NCBI RefSeq assembly: GCF_042681825.1
Contig: NZ_JBHUGH010000036.1
Span: 14,511-78,510, forward strand
Source: Halodurantibacterium flavum
Lineage (GTDB): Bacteria > Pseudomonadota > Alphaproteobacteria > Rhodobacterales > Rhodobacteraceae
Direction of reading: 5' to 3'
Length of the DNA: 64,000 nt
Made by a program: the position numbers and the translations under genes. The notes below the pieces were generated by a model, which made no database searches, had not been told where the DNA came from, and worked only from the letters and a program-made list of their open reading frames with translations. Numbering within the stretch: position 1 is the first letter of the stretch; each line of letters opens with the position of its first letter. Below are positions 6,561 through 15,136 of this stretch, piece after piece.

Positions 6561-9521
6561 ATGCTCGTCAAACGCAGAACCGCTGAGGCAACGCGCGGCC
6601 GGCTCGCATCCGTGGCGACCGGGCTTGCGGCGAAGGCCATCGACCGTCGGTCCTTCCTGCGCGCTTCCGGGCTTGCCGTGGGCGGCATCGCGACCGTGGG
6701 TGCACTGGGCGCCGGCATGGTCCGCCGGGCCGAGGCCGGTTTCGTCAATCCCGCGATCGAGACAGAAATCCGCAAGAACATCTGCACCCACTGCTCGGTC
6801 GGTTGCACTGTCACCGCCGAGGTGCAGAACGGCGTCTGGGTGGGACAGGAGCCCAGCTGGAACAGCCCGATCAACCGCGGCACCCATTGCGCCAAGGGCG
6901 CCTCGGTCCGCGAGATCGTCCATGGCGACCGCCGCCTGAAATACCCGATGAAGAAGGTCGCCGGCGAATGGCAGCGGATCACCTGGGAACAGGCGATCGC
7001 GGAAATCGGCGACAAGATGCTGGATATCCGGCAGAACAACGGCGCCGACTCCGTCTACCTGCTCGGCTCGGCCAAATTCTCGAACGAGGGCGCCTATCTC
7101 TTCCGCAAGTTCGCGGCCTTCTGGGGGACGAACAACGTCGACCATCAGGCGCGCATCTGCCACTCGACCACCGTGTCGGGGGTTGCCAACACATGGGGCT
7201 ACGGCGCCATGACCAACAGCTACAACGACATCCGCAACTCCAAGACCGTGATCTTCATGGGCTCGAACGCGGCCGAGGCACACCCCGTCTCGATGCAGCA
7301 CATTCTTGCGGGCAAGGAAACCCAGCGGGCGAACGTGATCGTCATCGATCCCCGGTTCACCCGCACTGCCGCCCATGCGACCGACTACATCCGGATGCGC
7401 CCCGGCACCGATATCGCCATCATCTGGGGTATCATGTGGCACATCTTTGAAAACGGCTGGGAAGATCAGGAATTCCTGTCCCAGCGCGTCTACGGGATGG
7501 ATCAGGTCCGGGCCGAGGTCGCGCGCTGGAACCCCGAGGAGGTCGAGCGTGTGACCGGCATCCCGGGCGATCAGCTGCGCCGCGTGGCCGAAACCTTTGC
7601 GACGCAGAAACCCTCGACCTTCATCTGGTGCATGGGCGGGACGCAGCACACGGTCGGCACCGCCAACGTCCGCGCCTATTGCAACCTGTTGCTGGCTACC
7701 GGCAACGTCGGGTTCGAAGGTTCGGGCGCCAACATCTTCCGTGGCCACTGCAACGTTCAGGGCGCCACGGATTTCGGTCTCGATATCACCAACCTGCCTT
7801 GCTACTACGGCCTGGTTGAGGGGGCGTGGCGCCACTGGTCGCGCGTCTGGGATGTGCCCTACGACTATTTCGTCGGGCGGTTCGACGCGGTGCCGGCAAA
7901 GGGCGGGCGCGATCCGCGGACGCCGGAACAGAACATGCAGACGCCGGGCATCCCGTCGACCCGCTGGTTCGACGCGACCCTTCTTGATGCAGAAGAGGTC
8001 GATCAGCGCGACAACATCAAGGCAATGGTGATCTTCGGCCACGGCGGCAACACCGTGCCGCGGATGCAGGACGCCCAACGGGGTATGAACGCGCTTGACC
8101 TGCTGGTTGTCGCCGATCCGCACCCGACCACCTTTGCCGCCCTGCATGACCGGGCGGACAACACCTATCTGCTGCCGATCGGCACGCAGTTCGAATGTTC
8201 GGGCAGCCGGACCGCGTCGAACCGGTCGGTGCAATGGGGAGAAAAGGTCGTCGAGCCGATCTTCGAGGCGTCGAACGACTATTCCGTGATTTACAGGCTC
8301 TCGCAAAAGCTTGGCTTTGCGGATGCGATGTTCAAGCAGTACGAGATGGTCGAGGGCAAGTTCGGCCCTGAACCGACGCCGGAGTCGATCCTGCGCGAAA
8401 TCAACCGCGGCGGCTGGTCCACCGGCTACACGGGCCAAAGCCCGGAGCGTCTGAAGGCACATATGCGCAATCAGGACAAGTTCGACCTGGTGACGCTGCG
8501 CGCCCCGGCGGATGAGCCCGAGATCGGCGGCGATTACTACGGTCTGCCCTGGCCCTGCTGGGGTACGCCCGAATTCCGCCATCCGGGTACGCATATCCTT
8601 TATAACCCGAACATTCCGGTCCGGGATGGCGGCGGTGCCTTCCGTCCGCGCTTCGGGCTTGAGCATGAGGGCGCAACCCTTCTGGCCGAAGGAAGCTGGC
8701 CGGTCGGCTCCGAGATCGAGGATGGCTATCCCGAATTCACCATGGCGCTCCTGCGGCGGCTTGGTTGGGACGCCGATCTCACGTCCGAGGAACTGGCGGT
8801 GATCGAGCGTATCGGCGGCGGCGATCCGGAACGGATCGATACGGTCAGCTGGTCGACCGACCTTTCGGGCGGTATCCAGCGCGTGGCGATCGAGCATGGC
8901 TGCGTGCCCTTCGGAAACGGCAAGGCCCGGGCGATCGCCTGGAACCTGCCCGACCCGATCCCGGTCCACCGGGAGCCGATCTACACGCCGCGTCCCGACC
9001 TTGTGGCGGATTATCCGACCCGCGAGGACGGCCGCCAGTTCCGCGTTCCGAATATCGGGCGCAGCATCCAGCAGTCGATGGTCGACCGTCGCGTGAACGA
9101 GGCCTTCCCGATCGTGCTCACCTCTGGCCGTCTGGTCGAGTATGAGGGCGGCGGCGAGGAAACCCGGTCGAACCCGTGGCTCGCCGAGCTTCAGCAGGAC
9201 ATGTTCGTGGAGATCAATCCCGCGGACGCCGGCGCGCGGGGTATTGCTGATGGCGGTTGGGTCTGGGTGACCGGCCCCGAAGGCGAAAGCCGCGCCCGGG
9301 TCAAGGCGCTTGTGACCGAACGCGTGGCGCCCGGGGTGGCCTTCATGCCCTTCCACTTTGCCGGATGGTTCCAGGGTGAGGATCAGCGGGACAAGTATCC
9401 GCAGGGCACCGACCCCTATGTCCTTGGGGAATCGGTAAACGTCATCACGACCTATGGCTATGACCCGGTGACCGGGATGCATGAAGGCAAGGTCACGCTT
9501 TGCCAGATCGCGGCCGCGTAA
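6561..9521 (+). CDS. fdhA: Formate dehydrogenase alpha (catalytic) subunit, molybdopterin, Tat-exported
   Basis: The catalytic subunit oxidises formate to CO2 at a bis-MGD molybdenum or tungsten centre on the periplasmic side. In the 986-residue sequence: a twin-arginine motif DRRSFLRASG at residues 28-37; an N-terminal 4Fe-4S site with C75, C78, C82 and C110; and the metal-binding residue at Cys200 in HQARICHSTTV, where selenoprotein FDHs have selenocysteine, so no UGA recoding is needed. The C-terminal molydopterin-dinucleotide domain contains EINPADA. It lies 15 nt upstream of the Fe-S subunit in one transcript. Maturation probably uses the TorD chaperone upstream and FdhD, MobAB and MoeA encoded at 12.5-16.6 kb. 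Confidence 0.95.
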   Translation: MLVKRRTAEATRGRLASVATGLAAKAIDRRSFLRASGLAVGGIATVGALGAGMVRRAEAGFVNPAIETEIRKNICTHCSVGCTVTAEVQNGVWVGQEPSWNSPINRGTHCAKGASVREIVHGDRRLKYPMKKVAGEWQRITWEQAIAEIGDKMLDIRQNNGADSVYLLGSAKFSNEGAYLFRKFAAFWGTNNVDHQARICHSTTVSGVANTWGYGAMTNSYNDIRNSKTVIFMGSNAAEAHPVSMQHILAGKETQRANVIVIDPRFTRTAAHATDYIRMRPGTDIAIIWGIMWHIFENGWEDQEFLSQRVYGMDQVRAEVARWNPEEVERVTGIPGDQLRRVAETFATQKPSTFIWCMGGTQHTVGTANVRAYCNLLLATGNVGFEGSGANIFRGHCNVQGATDFGLDITNLPCYYGLVEGAWRHWSRVWDVPYDYFVGRFDAVPAKGGRDPRTPEQNMQTPGIPSTRWFDATLLDAEEVDQRDNIKAMVIFGHGGNTVPRMQDAQRGMNALDLLVVADPHPTTFAALHDRADNTYLLPIGTQFECSGSRTASNRSVQWGEKVVEPIFEASNDYSVIYRLSQKLGFADAMFKQYEMVEGKFGPEPTPESILREINRGGWSTGYTGQSPERLKAHMRNQDKFDLVTLRAPADEPEIGGDYYGLPWPCWGTPEFRHPGTHILYNPNIPVRDGGGAFRPRFGLEHEGATLLAEGSWPVGSEIEDGYPEFTMALLRRLGWDADLTSEELAVIERIGGGDPERIDTVSWSTDLSGGIQRVAIEHGCVPFGNGKARAIAWNLPDPIPVHREPIYTPRPDLVADYPTREDGRQFRVPNIGRSIQQSMVDRRVNEAFPIVLTSGRLVEYEGGGEETRSNPWLAELQQDMFVEINPADAGARGIADGGWVWVTGPEGESRARVKALVTERVAPGVAFMPFHFAGWFQGEDQRDKYPQGTDPYVLGESVNVITTYGYDPVTGMHEGKVTLCQIAAA

Positions 9522-9536
9522 GGGAGGATATCAAGA

Positions 9537-10133
9537 ATGGCACGTATGAAATTCCTTTGCGACGCGGACCGCTGCATCGAGTGCAACGCCTGCGTCACTG
9601 CCTGCAAGAACGAGCATGAGGTGCCATGGGGCATCAACCGCCGCCGCGTTGTCACGATCAATGACGGTCTTCCGGGTGAGCGGTCGGTTTCCATGGCCTG
9701 CATGCACTGCACCGACGCGCCCTGCGCAAGCGTCTGCCCGGTCTCGTGCTTCTACACCACCGACGACGGCGTCGTTCTGCACTCCAAGGACACCTGCATC
9801 GGCTGCGGCTATTGCTTCTACGCCTGCCCCTTCGGCGCGCCGCAATATCCGCGGGTCGGCAACTTCGGCACGCGCGGCAAGATGGACAAATGCACCTATT
9901 GCTCGGGCGGCCCCGAGGCCGACATGACCGAGGCAGAATATGTCCGCTATGGCACGAACCGGCTGGCCGAAGGCAAGCTGCCTCTTTGCGCCGAGATGTG
10001 CTCGACCAAGGCGCTTCTGGCGGGGGATGGCGACATCATCGCAGATATCTATCGTGAACGGGTCGTGACCCGTGGCTATGGGTCGGGCGCCTGGGGTTGG
10101 CGCACCGCCTATGGCGAAACCGTTGCAGTGTAA
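9537..10133 (+). CDS. fdh3B: Formate dehydrogenase FDH3-type beta subunit, 4Fe-4S electron-transfer protein
   Basis: A 198-residue ferredoxin-type subunit that carries electrons from FdhA to the cytochrome b subunit. Cysteine clusters in order: CIECNACVTACKNEH, CMHCTDAPCASVCP, CIGCGYCFYACPFG and CTYCSGG with a later CAEMC, enough for four 4Fe-4S clusters. There is no C-terminal membrane helix, unlike E. coli FdnH/FdoH, which fits the shorter FDH3 class. It has no own signal peptide, so it is expected to cross the membrane with the Tat substrate FdhA. AGGGAGG precedes the start; the gamma subunit follows after 10 nt. Confidence 0.95.
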   Translation: MARMKFLCDADRCIECNACVTACKNEHEVPWGINRRRVVTINDGLPGERSVSMACMHCTDAPCASVCPVSCFYTTDDGVVLHSKDTCIGCGYCFYACPFGAPQYPRVGNFGTRGKMDKCTYCSGGPEADMTEAEYVRYGTNRLAEGKLPLCAEMCSTKALLAGDGDIIADIYRERVVTRGYGSGAWGWRTAYGETVAV

Positions 10134-10143
10134 GGGGACGACA

Positions 10144-11145
10144 ATGAAACCCGTATCCTTCCTCTCGGCAATCGCCGCCTTCGCCATCATGGTGCTGCTC
10201 GGCCTCGGGGTGCCGGGGGCGAGCGCGCAGCAGATCAACCCGACGGCCAATTCGGTCCATGAGGATGCGCTGCTCGACGCGCTGCAAAGCGGGCAGACGG
10301 TGCATGGCCGTGTCTCGATCCCCGACCAGCGGGCGGCCGATCTCATCAAGCCCGGCAATCCGGGTTGGGCAAATCTGCATCGCGACACGATCACGCTGCT
10401 CTTTGCGGTGGCGGTGATCGGCTCGGTCGTGGCGCTGGCGCTCTTTTACCTCATTCGCGGGCGTATCCGCGTCGAGGCGGGTCTGTCGGGCCGCATGATC
10501 CCGCGCTTCAGCGCAATCGAGCGGTTTTCGCACTGGCTCCTTGCGGCAAGCTTCATCATTCTGGCGCTGACCGGGCTCAACCTCGTGGTGGGGCGCGCCG
10601 TGCTGCGCCCGATCATCGGGGACGGCGCGTTCGGCACGATGACCGCCTGGGGCAAGCTCGCGCATAACTACCTTGCCTGGCCCTTCATGGTCGCGCTGGT
10701 GCTGGTGTTCCTGTTCTGGGTCGCGCATAACATTCCCAACAAGATCGACATGCAATGGATCAAACAGGGCGGCGGCATCCTCAAGAAGGGGGCACATCCG
10801 CCGGCCAAGAAGTTCAACTTTGGCCAAAAGATGATCTTCTGGGCAGTTGTCATCGGGGGTGCGGCACTGTCCTTCACCGGGATCATGCTGCTCTTTCCGG
10901 TGGAAGCCGGCGCGGCCGCCGACTGGCAGCTTTATCAGGTGATCCATGGTGTGGTCGCGGCGCTGCTGTCGGCTGTCATCATCGCCCATATCTATATCGG
11001 CTCTGTCGGGATGGAGGGCGCCTTTGACGCCATGGGCAAAGGTGAGGTCGATGAAAACTGGGCGAAAGAGCACCATTCGCTCTGGGTGGAAGAGATGGAG
11101 GCCAAGAATCGCGCGGCCCCGCCCTCGGCGACCCCTGCCGAGTGA
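10144..11145 (+). CDS. Formate dehydrogenase gamma subunit, membrane cytochrome b556
   Basis: A 333-residue membrane anchor that holds b hemes and passes electrons to the quinone pool. The ATG at 10144 follows GTAAGGGGACGACA and starts a cleavable-looking signal (MKPVSFLSAIAAFAIMVLLG). Four to five membrane helices follow: around HRDTITLLFAVAVIGSV, HWLLAASFIILALTG, NYLAWPFMVALVLVFLFW, MIFWAVVIGGAALSF and IHGVVAALLSAVIIAHIYIG. Histidines in these helices are the likely heme ligands. It matches the formate-DH gamma family in helix order, with an N-terminal extension relative to E. coli FdnI. A terminator-like hairpin follows at 11163. Confidence 0.93.
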   Translation: MKPVSFLSAIAAFAIMVLLGLGVPGASAQQINPTANSVHEDALLDALQSGQTVHGRVSIPDQRAADLIKPGNPGWANLHRDTITLLFAVAVIGSVVALALFYLIRGRIRVEAGLSGRMIPRFSAIERFSHWLLAASFIILALTGLNLVVGRAVLRPIIGDGAFGTMTAWGKLAHNYLAWPFMVALVLVFLFWVAHNIPNKIDMQWIKQGGGILKKGAHPPAKKFNFGQKMIFWAVVIGGAALSFTGIMLLFPVEAGAAADWQLYQVIHGVVAALLSAVIIAHIYIGSVGMEGAFDAMGKGEVDENWAKEHHSLWVEEMEAKNRAAPPSATPAE

Positions 11146-11162
11146 CGCCATTGCCCACGGAA

Positions 11163-11189
11163 AAGGCCCGGCACGTGGTGCCGGGCCTT
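11163..11189 (+). terminator. Hairpin after the FDH gamma subunit
   Basis: AAGGCCCGGCAC at 11163-11174 and GTGCCGGGCCTT at 11178-11189 form a perfect 12-bp stem with a 3-nt loop in the 64-bp gap before mrp. Only two T's end the stem, so termination may be partial, letting some transcription continue into mrp, or the hairpin may protect the 3' end of the FDH message. Confidence 0.6.
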
Positions 11190-11209
11190 CGCATGACAGG
11201 TAGGCCCGA

Positions 11210-12298
11210 GTGAGCGAAACTCCGGAAATCGATGCAGCCGTCCACGAGGTGCTGTCGGGGCTGCGGCTGCCGGATGGCACCGATCCCGTATCGGCGGGGC
11301 GCATCGAGGCACTGGTGGCGCGGGATGGGCAGGTGACGGTCACGCTGCGCATCAACCCCGCAGAGGCGCCCGCGCTTTCCGGTCTTCGCGCCGAGGCAGA
11401 GCGCCGGATTGCCGCCCTGCCGGGCGTCGTCAAGGCGTCCGTCGTGCTGACCGCAGCGCGCGAGGCGACCGTGCTGACCGCAGCGCGCGAGGCGCCGGCG
11501 CAAGAAGCGCCGCGGTTGCGCGCCGCGCCCGCCAAGGTCCTGCCAGAGGTGGGAAAGGTCGTCGCCGTCGCCTCGGGCAAGGGCGGCGTCGGCAAATCCA
11601 CCACCAGCGTCAACCTTGCGCTTGGGCTGCGGGCGCTCGGGTTACGGGTCGGGATACTGGATGCCGATATCTATGGTCCCTCGCTGCCGACGCTTCTGGG
11701 GCTGGTCGGTCGTCCGCAGGTGGGCCCCGACCGGCGGCTGATCCCGATGGAGGCGTTCGGCCTCAAGGTCATGTCGATCGGCCTTTTGGTCGATGATGAG
11801 ACCGCGATGATCTGGCGCGGGCCGATGGTCATGTCGGCGATCACCCAGATGCTGGCCGATGTGGATTGGGGGCGGCTCGATGTGCTGCTGATCGACATGC
11901 CCCCGGGGACGGGCGACGCGCAGCTTGCCATCGCGCAGGGCACCACGCTTGCCGGTGCGGTGATCGTTTCCACGCCTCAGGATCTTGCGCTGATCGACGC
12001 GCGGCGCGGCATCGCGATGTTCCGCAAGGTCGATGTGCCGGTTCTGGGCCTTGTGGAGAACATGGCGCATTTCATCTGCACCGATTGCGGCGCGCGGCAC
12101 GACATCTTCGGCAGTGGCGGCGCCGAGGCCGAGGCTGCCCGGCTCGGCGTTCCCTATCTGGGCGCGGTCCCCCTGACAATGGAGTTGCGGGAGGCGTCGG
12201 ATCGCGGCCGCCCGGTCACGGCCCTCTCGCCCGACGGGGTGCTGGGACAGGTCTATACCGGGCTGGCCCGCAAGCTTTCCGACGCGCTCGATATTTGA
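11210..12298 (+). CDS. Mrp/NBP35 family ATP-binding Fe-S cluster carrier
   Basis: A 362-residue P-loop protein starting at GTG 11210. The N-terminal part (about 1-80) resembles the MIP18/DUF59 domain. A linker follows that contains a 9-residue tandem duplication (see 11441-11494). The ATPase domain has a deviant Walker A, SGKGGVGKSTTS, and a conserved CTDC in FICTDCGARHDIFG that in this family binds a bridging 4Fe-4S cluster between two monomers. It probably delivers Fe-S clusters to client enzymes, and its place after the FDH genes suggests FDH or its ferredoxins as clients (inference). Confidence 0.9.
   Translation: MSETPEIDAAVHEVLSGLRLPDGTDPVSAGRIEALVARDGQVTVTLRINPAEAPALSGLRAEAERRIAALPGVVKASVVLTAAREATVLTAAREAPAQEAPRLRAAPAKVLPEVGKVVAVASGKGGVGKSTTSVNLALGLRALGLRVGILDADIYGPSLPTLLGLVGRPQVGPDRRLIPMEAFGLKVMSIGLLVDDETAMIWRGPMVMSAITQMLADVDWGRLDVLLIDMPPGTGDAQLAIAQGTTLAGAVIVSTPQDLALIDARRGIAMFRKVDVPVLGLVENMAHFICTDCGARHDIFGSGGAEAEAARLGVPYLGAVPLTMELREASDRGRPVTALSPDGVLGQVYTGLARKLSDALDI
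11441..11494 (+). repeat. 27-bp in-frame tandem duplication in mrp linker
   Basis: Two adjacent 27-bp units (11441-11467 and 11468-11494) differ only at their first two bases (GTC versus ACC) and share a 24-bp identical core. They encode VVLTAAREA and TVLTAAREA one after the other, just before the P-loop domain. The near identity suggests a recent slippage event in the flexible linker, not a functional repeat. Confidence 0.9.
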
Positions 12299-12357
12299 AT
12301 TTGATAGTCTGATCGGCGGAAATCCGCTACAATACACCCATCAAGGAGGGGTCCAAA

Positions 12358-12513
12358 ATGAAAGCATTCATCGCCGCTATCGTGGTCGCTGTAGCTGTGG
12401 CTGCCGGTGCTGCCTATGTGCTCGACAACCGCTTTCAGATGACCAGCCCGGAGGCGTTCACGACCGAAGGCGCGCGCCCGAATTCGCCGGGCGGCAATCT
12501 CGTGCAGTTCTGA
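12358..12513 (+). CDS. Small membrane-anchored protein, 51 residues, uncharacterised
   Basis: The ATG at 12358 is preceded by AAGGAGGGG at a good distance, and the open frame runs 51 codons to TGA. The protein opens MKAFIAAIVVAVAVAAGAAY, a single hydrophobic helix that could be a membrane anchor or an uncleaved signal, and continues with a 30-residue polar tail ending GGNLVQF. The 59-bp gap after mrp contains GCGGA-AA-TCCGC at 12316-12327 just before TACAAT at 12328-12333, a possible operator and -10, so it may have its own promoter. The family is unknown to me. The strong ribosome site and typical codon use argue that it is real. Confidence 0.7.
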   Translation: MKAFIAAIVVAVAVAAGAAYVLDNRFQMTSPEAFTTEGARPNSPGGNLVQF

Positions 12514-12515
12514 AC

Positions 12516-14645
12516 TCAGAGCCCGAAACTGCCATAGGGCAGAAAACGCACCAAGTCGCCCGGCTTTACATGCCGGGCGCCGTCGTCCAGTTCGACCAGA
12601 CCTTCCGCCCAGCTGAGGCCGCTGATCCGCCCCGATCCTTCGGAGCGGAAGACCTCTGCCTGACCCTCGGGCGTCAACCTTGCGCGCAGATACTCCCGCC
12701 GCCCGGCTTTTTTGCGTTTTTCAAAGGCTGCGGGTACGTCGAACCCCATCGGCGCGGTCCAGCCAGCGCCTGACAGCATCGACAGCGCCGGTCGCCCGAA
12801 GATCAGCGTACAGACGAAGGCCGCGACCGGATTGCCGGGCAAGCCGAAGACCGGGACGCCCTGCCACAGCGCAAGGGCCAGCGGGCGCCCCGGCTTGATG
12901 GCGATCCGCCAGCTTTGGAGCGTCCCCGCCTCGCGCAGCAGGGCCGATACGTGGTCTTCATCCCCCGCCGACGCGCCGCCGGAGGTCAGGATCACATCCG
13001 CCTGCTGCGCGCCCTCATCCAGTCGTTCCGCAAGGGCGCGCCGGTCATCCCCGACATGCCCCAGATCGACCGGCGTGTAGCCCCAGCGCGCCGCAAGCGC
13101 CAGAAGCATCGGCCGGTTGGCGTCATGGATGCGCCCGGGCTTGGTCAGATCGGTCGAAAGATCCGGCTCGATCTCATCCCCCGTCGACAAGACGCCGACG
13201 CGCAGCCGGCGAAAGACGTCCAGGGTTCCGAGGCCTGTCGCGGCGAGCAGCGCAAGATCCGGCGCGCGCAGCACGTGTCCGGCGGGCAGGGCGCGGTCGC
13301 CGGCGCTCAGATCCTCGCCCGCACGGCGGGTGTTCGCGCCCTTGCGGACGGGTCCTTCAAAGGCGATGCGCTGTCCGTCGGTGGAACAGTCTTCCTCCAG
13401 CACCACGGTATCGACGCCTTGGGGCAGGATCGCGCCGGTCAGGATGCGCAGGGCGTGGCCGGGCGTTACCGCTCCCTGAAACGGCACCCCGGCCGCCGCC
13501 CGCCCGGGCACAAGCGGCAAAAGCTGCGGCCCCTCGCCGGTCGCATCGTGGGCAAAGCCATACCCGTCCACCGCAGAATTCGGCGCCGGAGGGTTGGAGC
13601 GCCGGGCCACCGCGTCCCGCGCCAGAACCCGGCTGTCGGCCCGCGCCAGATCCACGGTTTCCGTTTCTACGACCGGTTCCAGACGGGCGCGCAGCAGGGC
13701 GAGCGCCTCATCCACCGGGGTCCAGTTCACACCGGCCGGCAGAGCGAAACAGTCGTTGCGCAGACGCGGCGGTGCGAGGCGGGGCGTCGTCGCGGCTTTC
13801 AACTGCGCCTCGGCGCCGACGCCGAGAATCCAGCCTTCCTCGCTCAGGATCTCGGCCGAGGCATCAGGCGAGAAAACCGCGCCTATATCGGGACCGAGCG
13901 CCATGAGCGCGCGCGCCAGAAGCCGCACCTGGGCCTCATCCCTGATGGCGCCGGTCCGGGCGATCTCATCCGTGACAGCCCCGGCCAGGAGCGAGGGGTA
14001 GACCTCGGCCAGAACGATCTGCGCCAGCGGCTCGAACGGCCAGACGGAAAGCTGCGTCCCGAAGCTCCGGCGCAGCTTTTGGAGCGCCGCGATGCCCAGG
14101 ATCGCCTGTGACCCCACGGAGCCGGTCGTGTACAGCTTCCAGCAGCTTTGCGCCCGGGGCACCCGCTGTTCGACCAGCCGGCGTTCCGGCAGCCCGTGCC
14201 CGTGACGCTCGGTCCCGCGTTCCGGCAAGGCGGGCAGGTCCAGCGCCGCGGGACGCCCCCAGAAGGGGCCCATGCCGGGAAAGCCCTGGTTGATGGTGGC
14301 GGCAAGCTCGAACCGGTTGTTGCGGTTGTCGGGATCGTCGTTGATGCGCGCGGCGATCCAGTCCCACAGGGCCAGCGCCGAGGGGCGACCGGTCAGCGCC
14401 GCCGCAAGGCCGCGCGGATATCCGAACGGAAAATCGGCACCGATCAACAGCCTCTCGCCTTTGGACAGGCTTTCGCGCGCCAGCGTTTGCAGCGCCTCGA
14501 CAGCGCTCGCGCGGGTGCGGAAATAGGTGGTCTCGACCTGATCGCCGGCGGCAACGGCGAGCCATATCGCATCGGGCGACGGACGGGCGGGCGACGGAAC
14601 CGACGCCGCTGACCAGTCGATTACCGCGATGCGATCGAACCTCAC
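12516..14645 (-). CDS. moeA: Fusion of an RNase H-like (DUF429-type) domain with molybdopterin molybdenumtransferase MoeA
   Basis: A 709-residue protein starting at GTG 14645, which overlaps the mobB stop as GTGA. Residues 1 to about 300 look like a predicted RNase H-fold domain with spaced acidic residues: AVIDWSAAS, GADFPFGYP, EVYPSL and RDEAQVRLLARAL. Residues from about 305 onward are a full-length MoeA, which inserts molybdate into adenylated molybdopterin: NSAVDGYGF, GVLSTGDEI, TSGGASAGDEDH and KPGRPLALA followed by FGLPGNPVAAF are all present. It is last in the operon fdhD-mobA-mobB-moeA. The N-terminal fusion is unusual and its activity is unknown. Confidence 0.9.
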   Translation of the reverse strand: MRFDRIAVIDWSAASVPSPARPSPDAIWLAVAAGDQVETTYFRTRASAVEALQTLARESLSKGERLLIGADFPFGYPRGLAAALTGRPSALALWDWIAARINDDPDNRNNRFELAATINQGFPGMGPFWGRPAALDLPALPERGTERHGHGLPERRLVEQRVPRAQSCWKLYTTGSVGSQAILGIAALQKLRRSFGTQLSVWPFEPLAQIVLAEVYPSLLAGAVTDEIARTGAIRDEAQVRLLARALMALGPDIGAVFSPDASAEILSEEGWILGVGAEAQLKAATTPRLAPPRLRNDCFALPAGVNWTPVDEALALLRARLEPVVETETVDLARADSRVLARDAVARRSNPPAPNSAVDGYGFAHDATGEGPQLLPLVPGRAAAGVPFQGAVTPGHALRILTGAILPQGVDTVVLEEDCSTDGQRIAFEGPVRKGANTRRAGEDLSAGDRALPAGHVLRAPDLALLAATGLGTLDVFRRLRVGVLSTGDEIEPDLSTDLTKPGRIHDANRPMLLALAARWGYTPVDLGHVGDDRRALAERLDEGAQQADVILTSGGASAGDEDHVSALLREAGTLQSWRIAIKPGRPLALALWQGVPVFGLPGNPVAAFVCTLIFGRPALSMLSGAGWTAPMGFDVPAAFEKRKKAGRREYLRARLTPEGQAEVFRSEGSGRISGLSWAEGLVELDDGARHVKPGDLVRFLPYGSFGL

Positions 14646-15136
14646 AGCCCCACCTCGCGCAGGATGAAGTCGGCGATCGCGCCCGTGTCGTCGAGATCGA
14701 AGAGCGGAACCGAGAGTCCGGACAGCGCGCTGTCGCTTGCCACGGCGCGCACCGTCGGATCGGTTGCGGCCAGCAGATCGCGTGCGGCGGCGGCACGATG
14801 CGCCTCGACCTTCGGGTGATCGTCGCGTTTGTAGCCCTCGACCAGCACCAGATCGACCGGCGACAGCCGCGACAGCAGCGCAGCAAGGGGCGGTTCGGGC
14901 GCATCGCGCAATTCGTGCATCAGCGCCCATCGCCGCCCCGACGCCAGCAGGACCTCTTGCGCGCCCGCGGCCCGGTGGCGGTAGCTGTCCCGCCCCGGCT
15001 GGTCGATATCGACGTTGTGATGGGCGTGCTTGATCGTCGAGACCGTAAGGCCGCGCCCGACGATCTCTGTCACCAGACGCTCGACAAGGCCGGTCTTGCC
15101 GGTGTTCTTCCAGCCCACGATACCGTAAAGCTTCAT
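14642..15136 (-). CDS. mobB: Molybdopterin-guanine dinucleotide biosynthesis adapter MobB
   Basis: A 164-residue GTP-binding protein. The start at ATG 15136 is chosen because it overlaps the mobA stop (ATGA) and yields the family opening MKLYGIVGWKNTGKTGLVERL, in which GWKNTGKTG is the P-loop; the longer frame lies inside mobA. Further motifs are STIKHAHHNVDID and VDLVLVEGYKRDDHPKVE. MobB assists MobA in converting Mo-molybdopterin to the guanine dinucleotide form used by FDH. It is co-transcribed with mobA and moeA. Confidence 0.92.
   Translation of the reverse strand: MKLYGIVGWKNTGKTGLVERLVTEIVGRGLTVSTIKHAHHNVDIDQPGRDSYRHRAAGAQEVLLASGRRWALMHELRDAPEPPLAALLSRLSPVDLVLVEGYKRDDHPKVEAHRAAAARDLLAATDPTVRAVASDSALSGLSVPLFDLDDTGAIADFILREVGL

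Noticed and set aside
6288..9482. Very long open frame antisense to the FDH alpha subunit
   Set aside because: It mirrors fdhA codon structure in a GC-rich genome, has no recognisable domain and no ribosome site; the plus-strand gene has all catalytic motifs.
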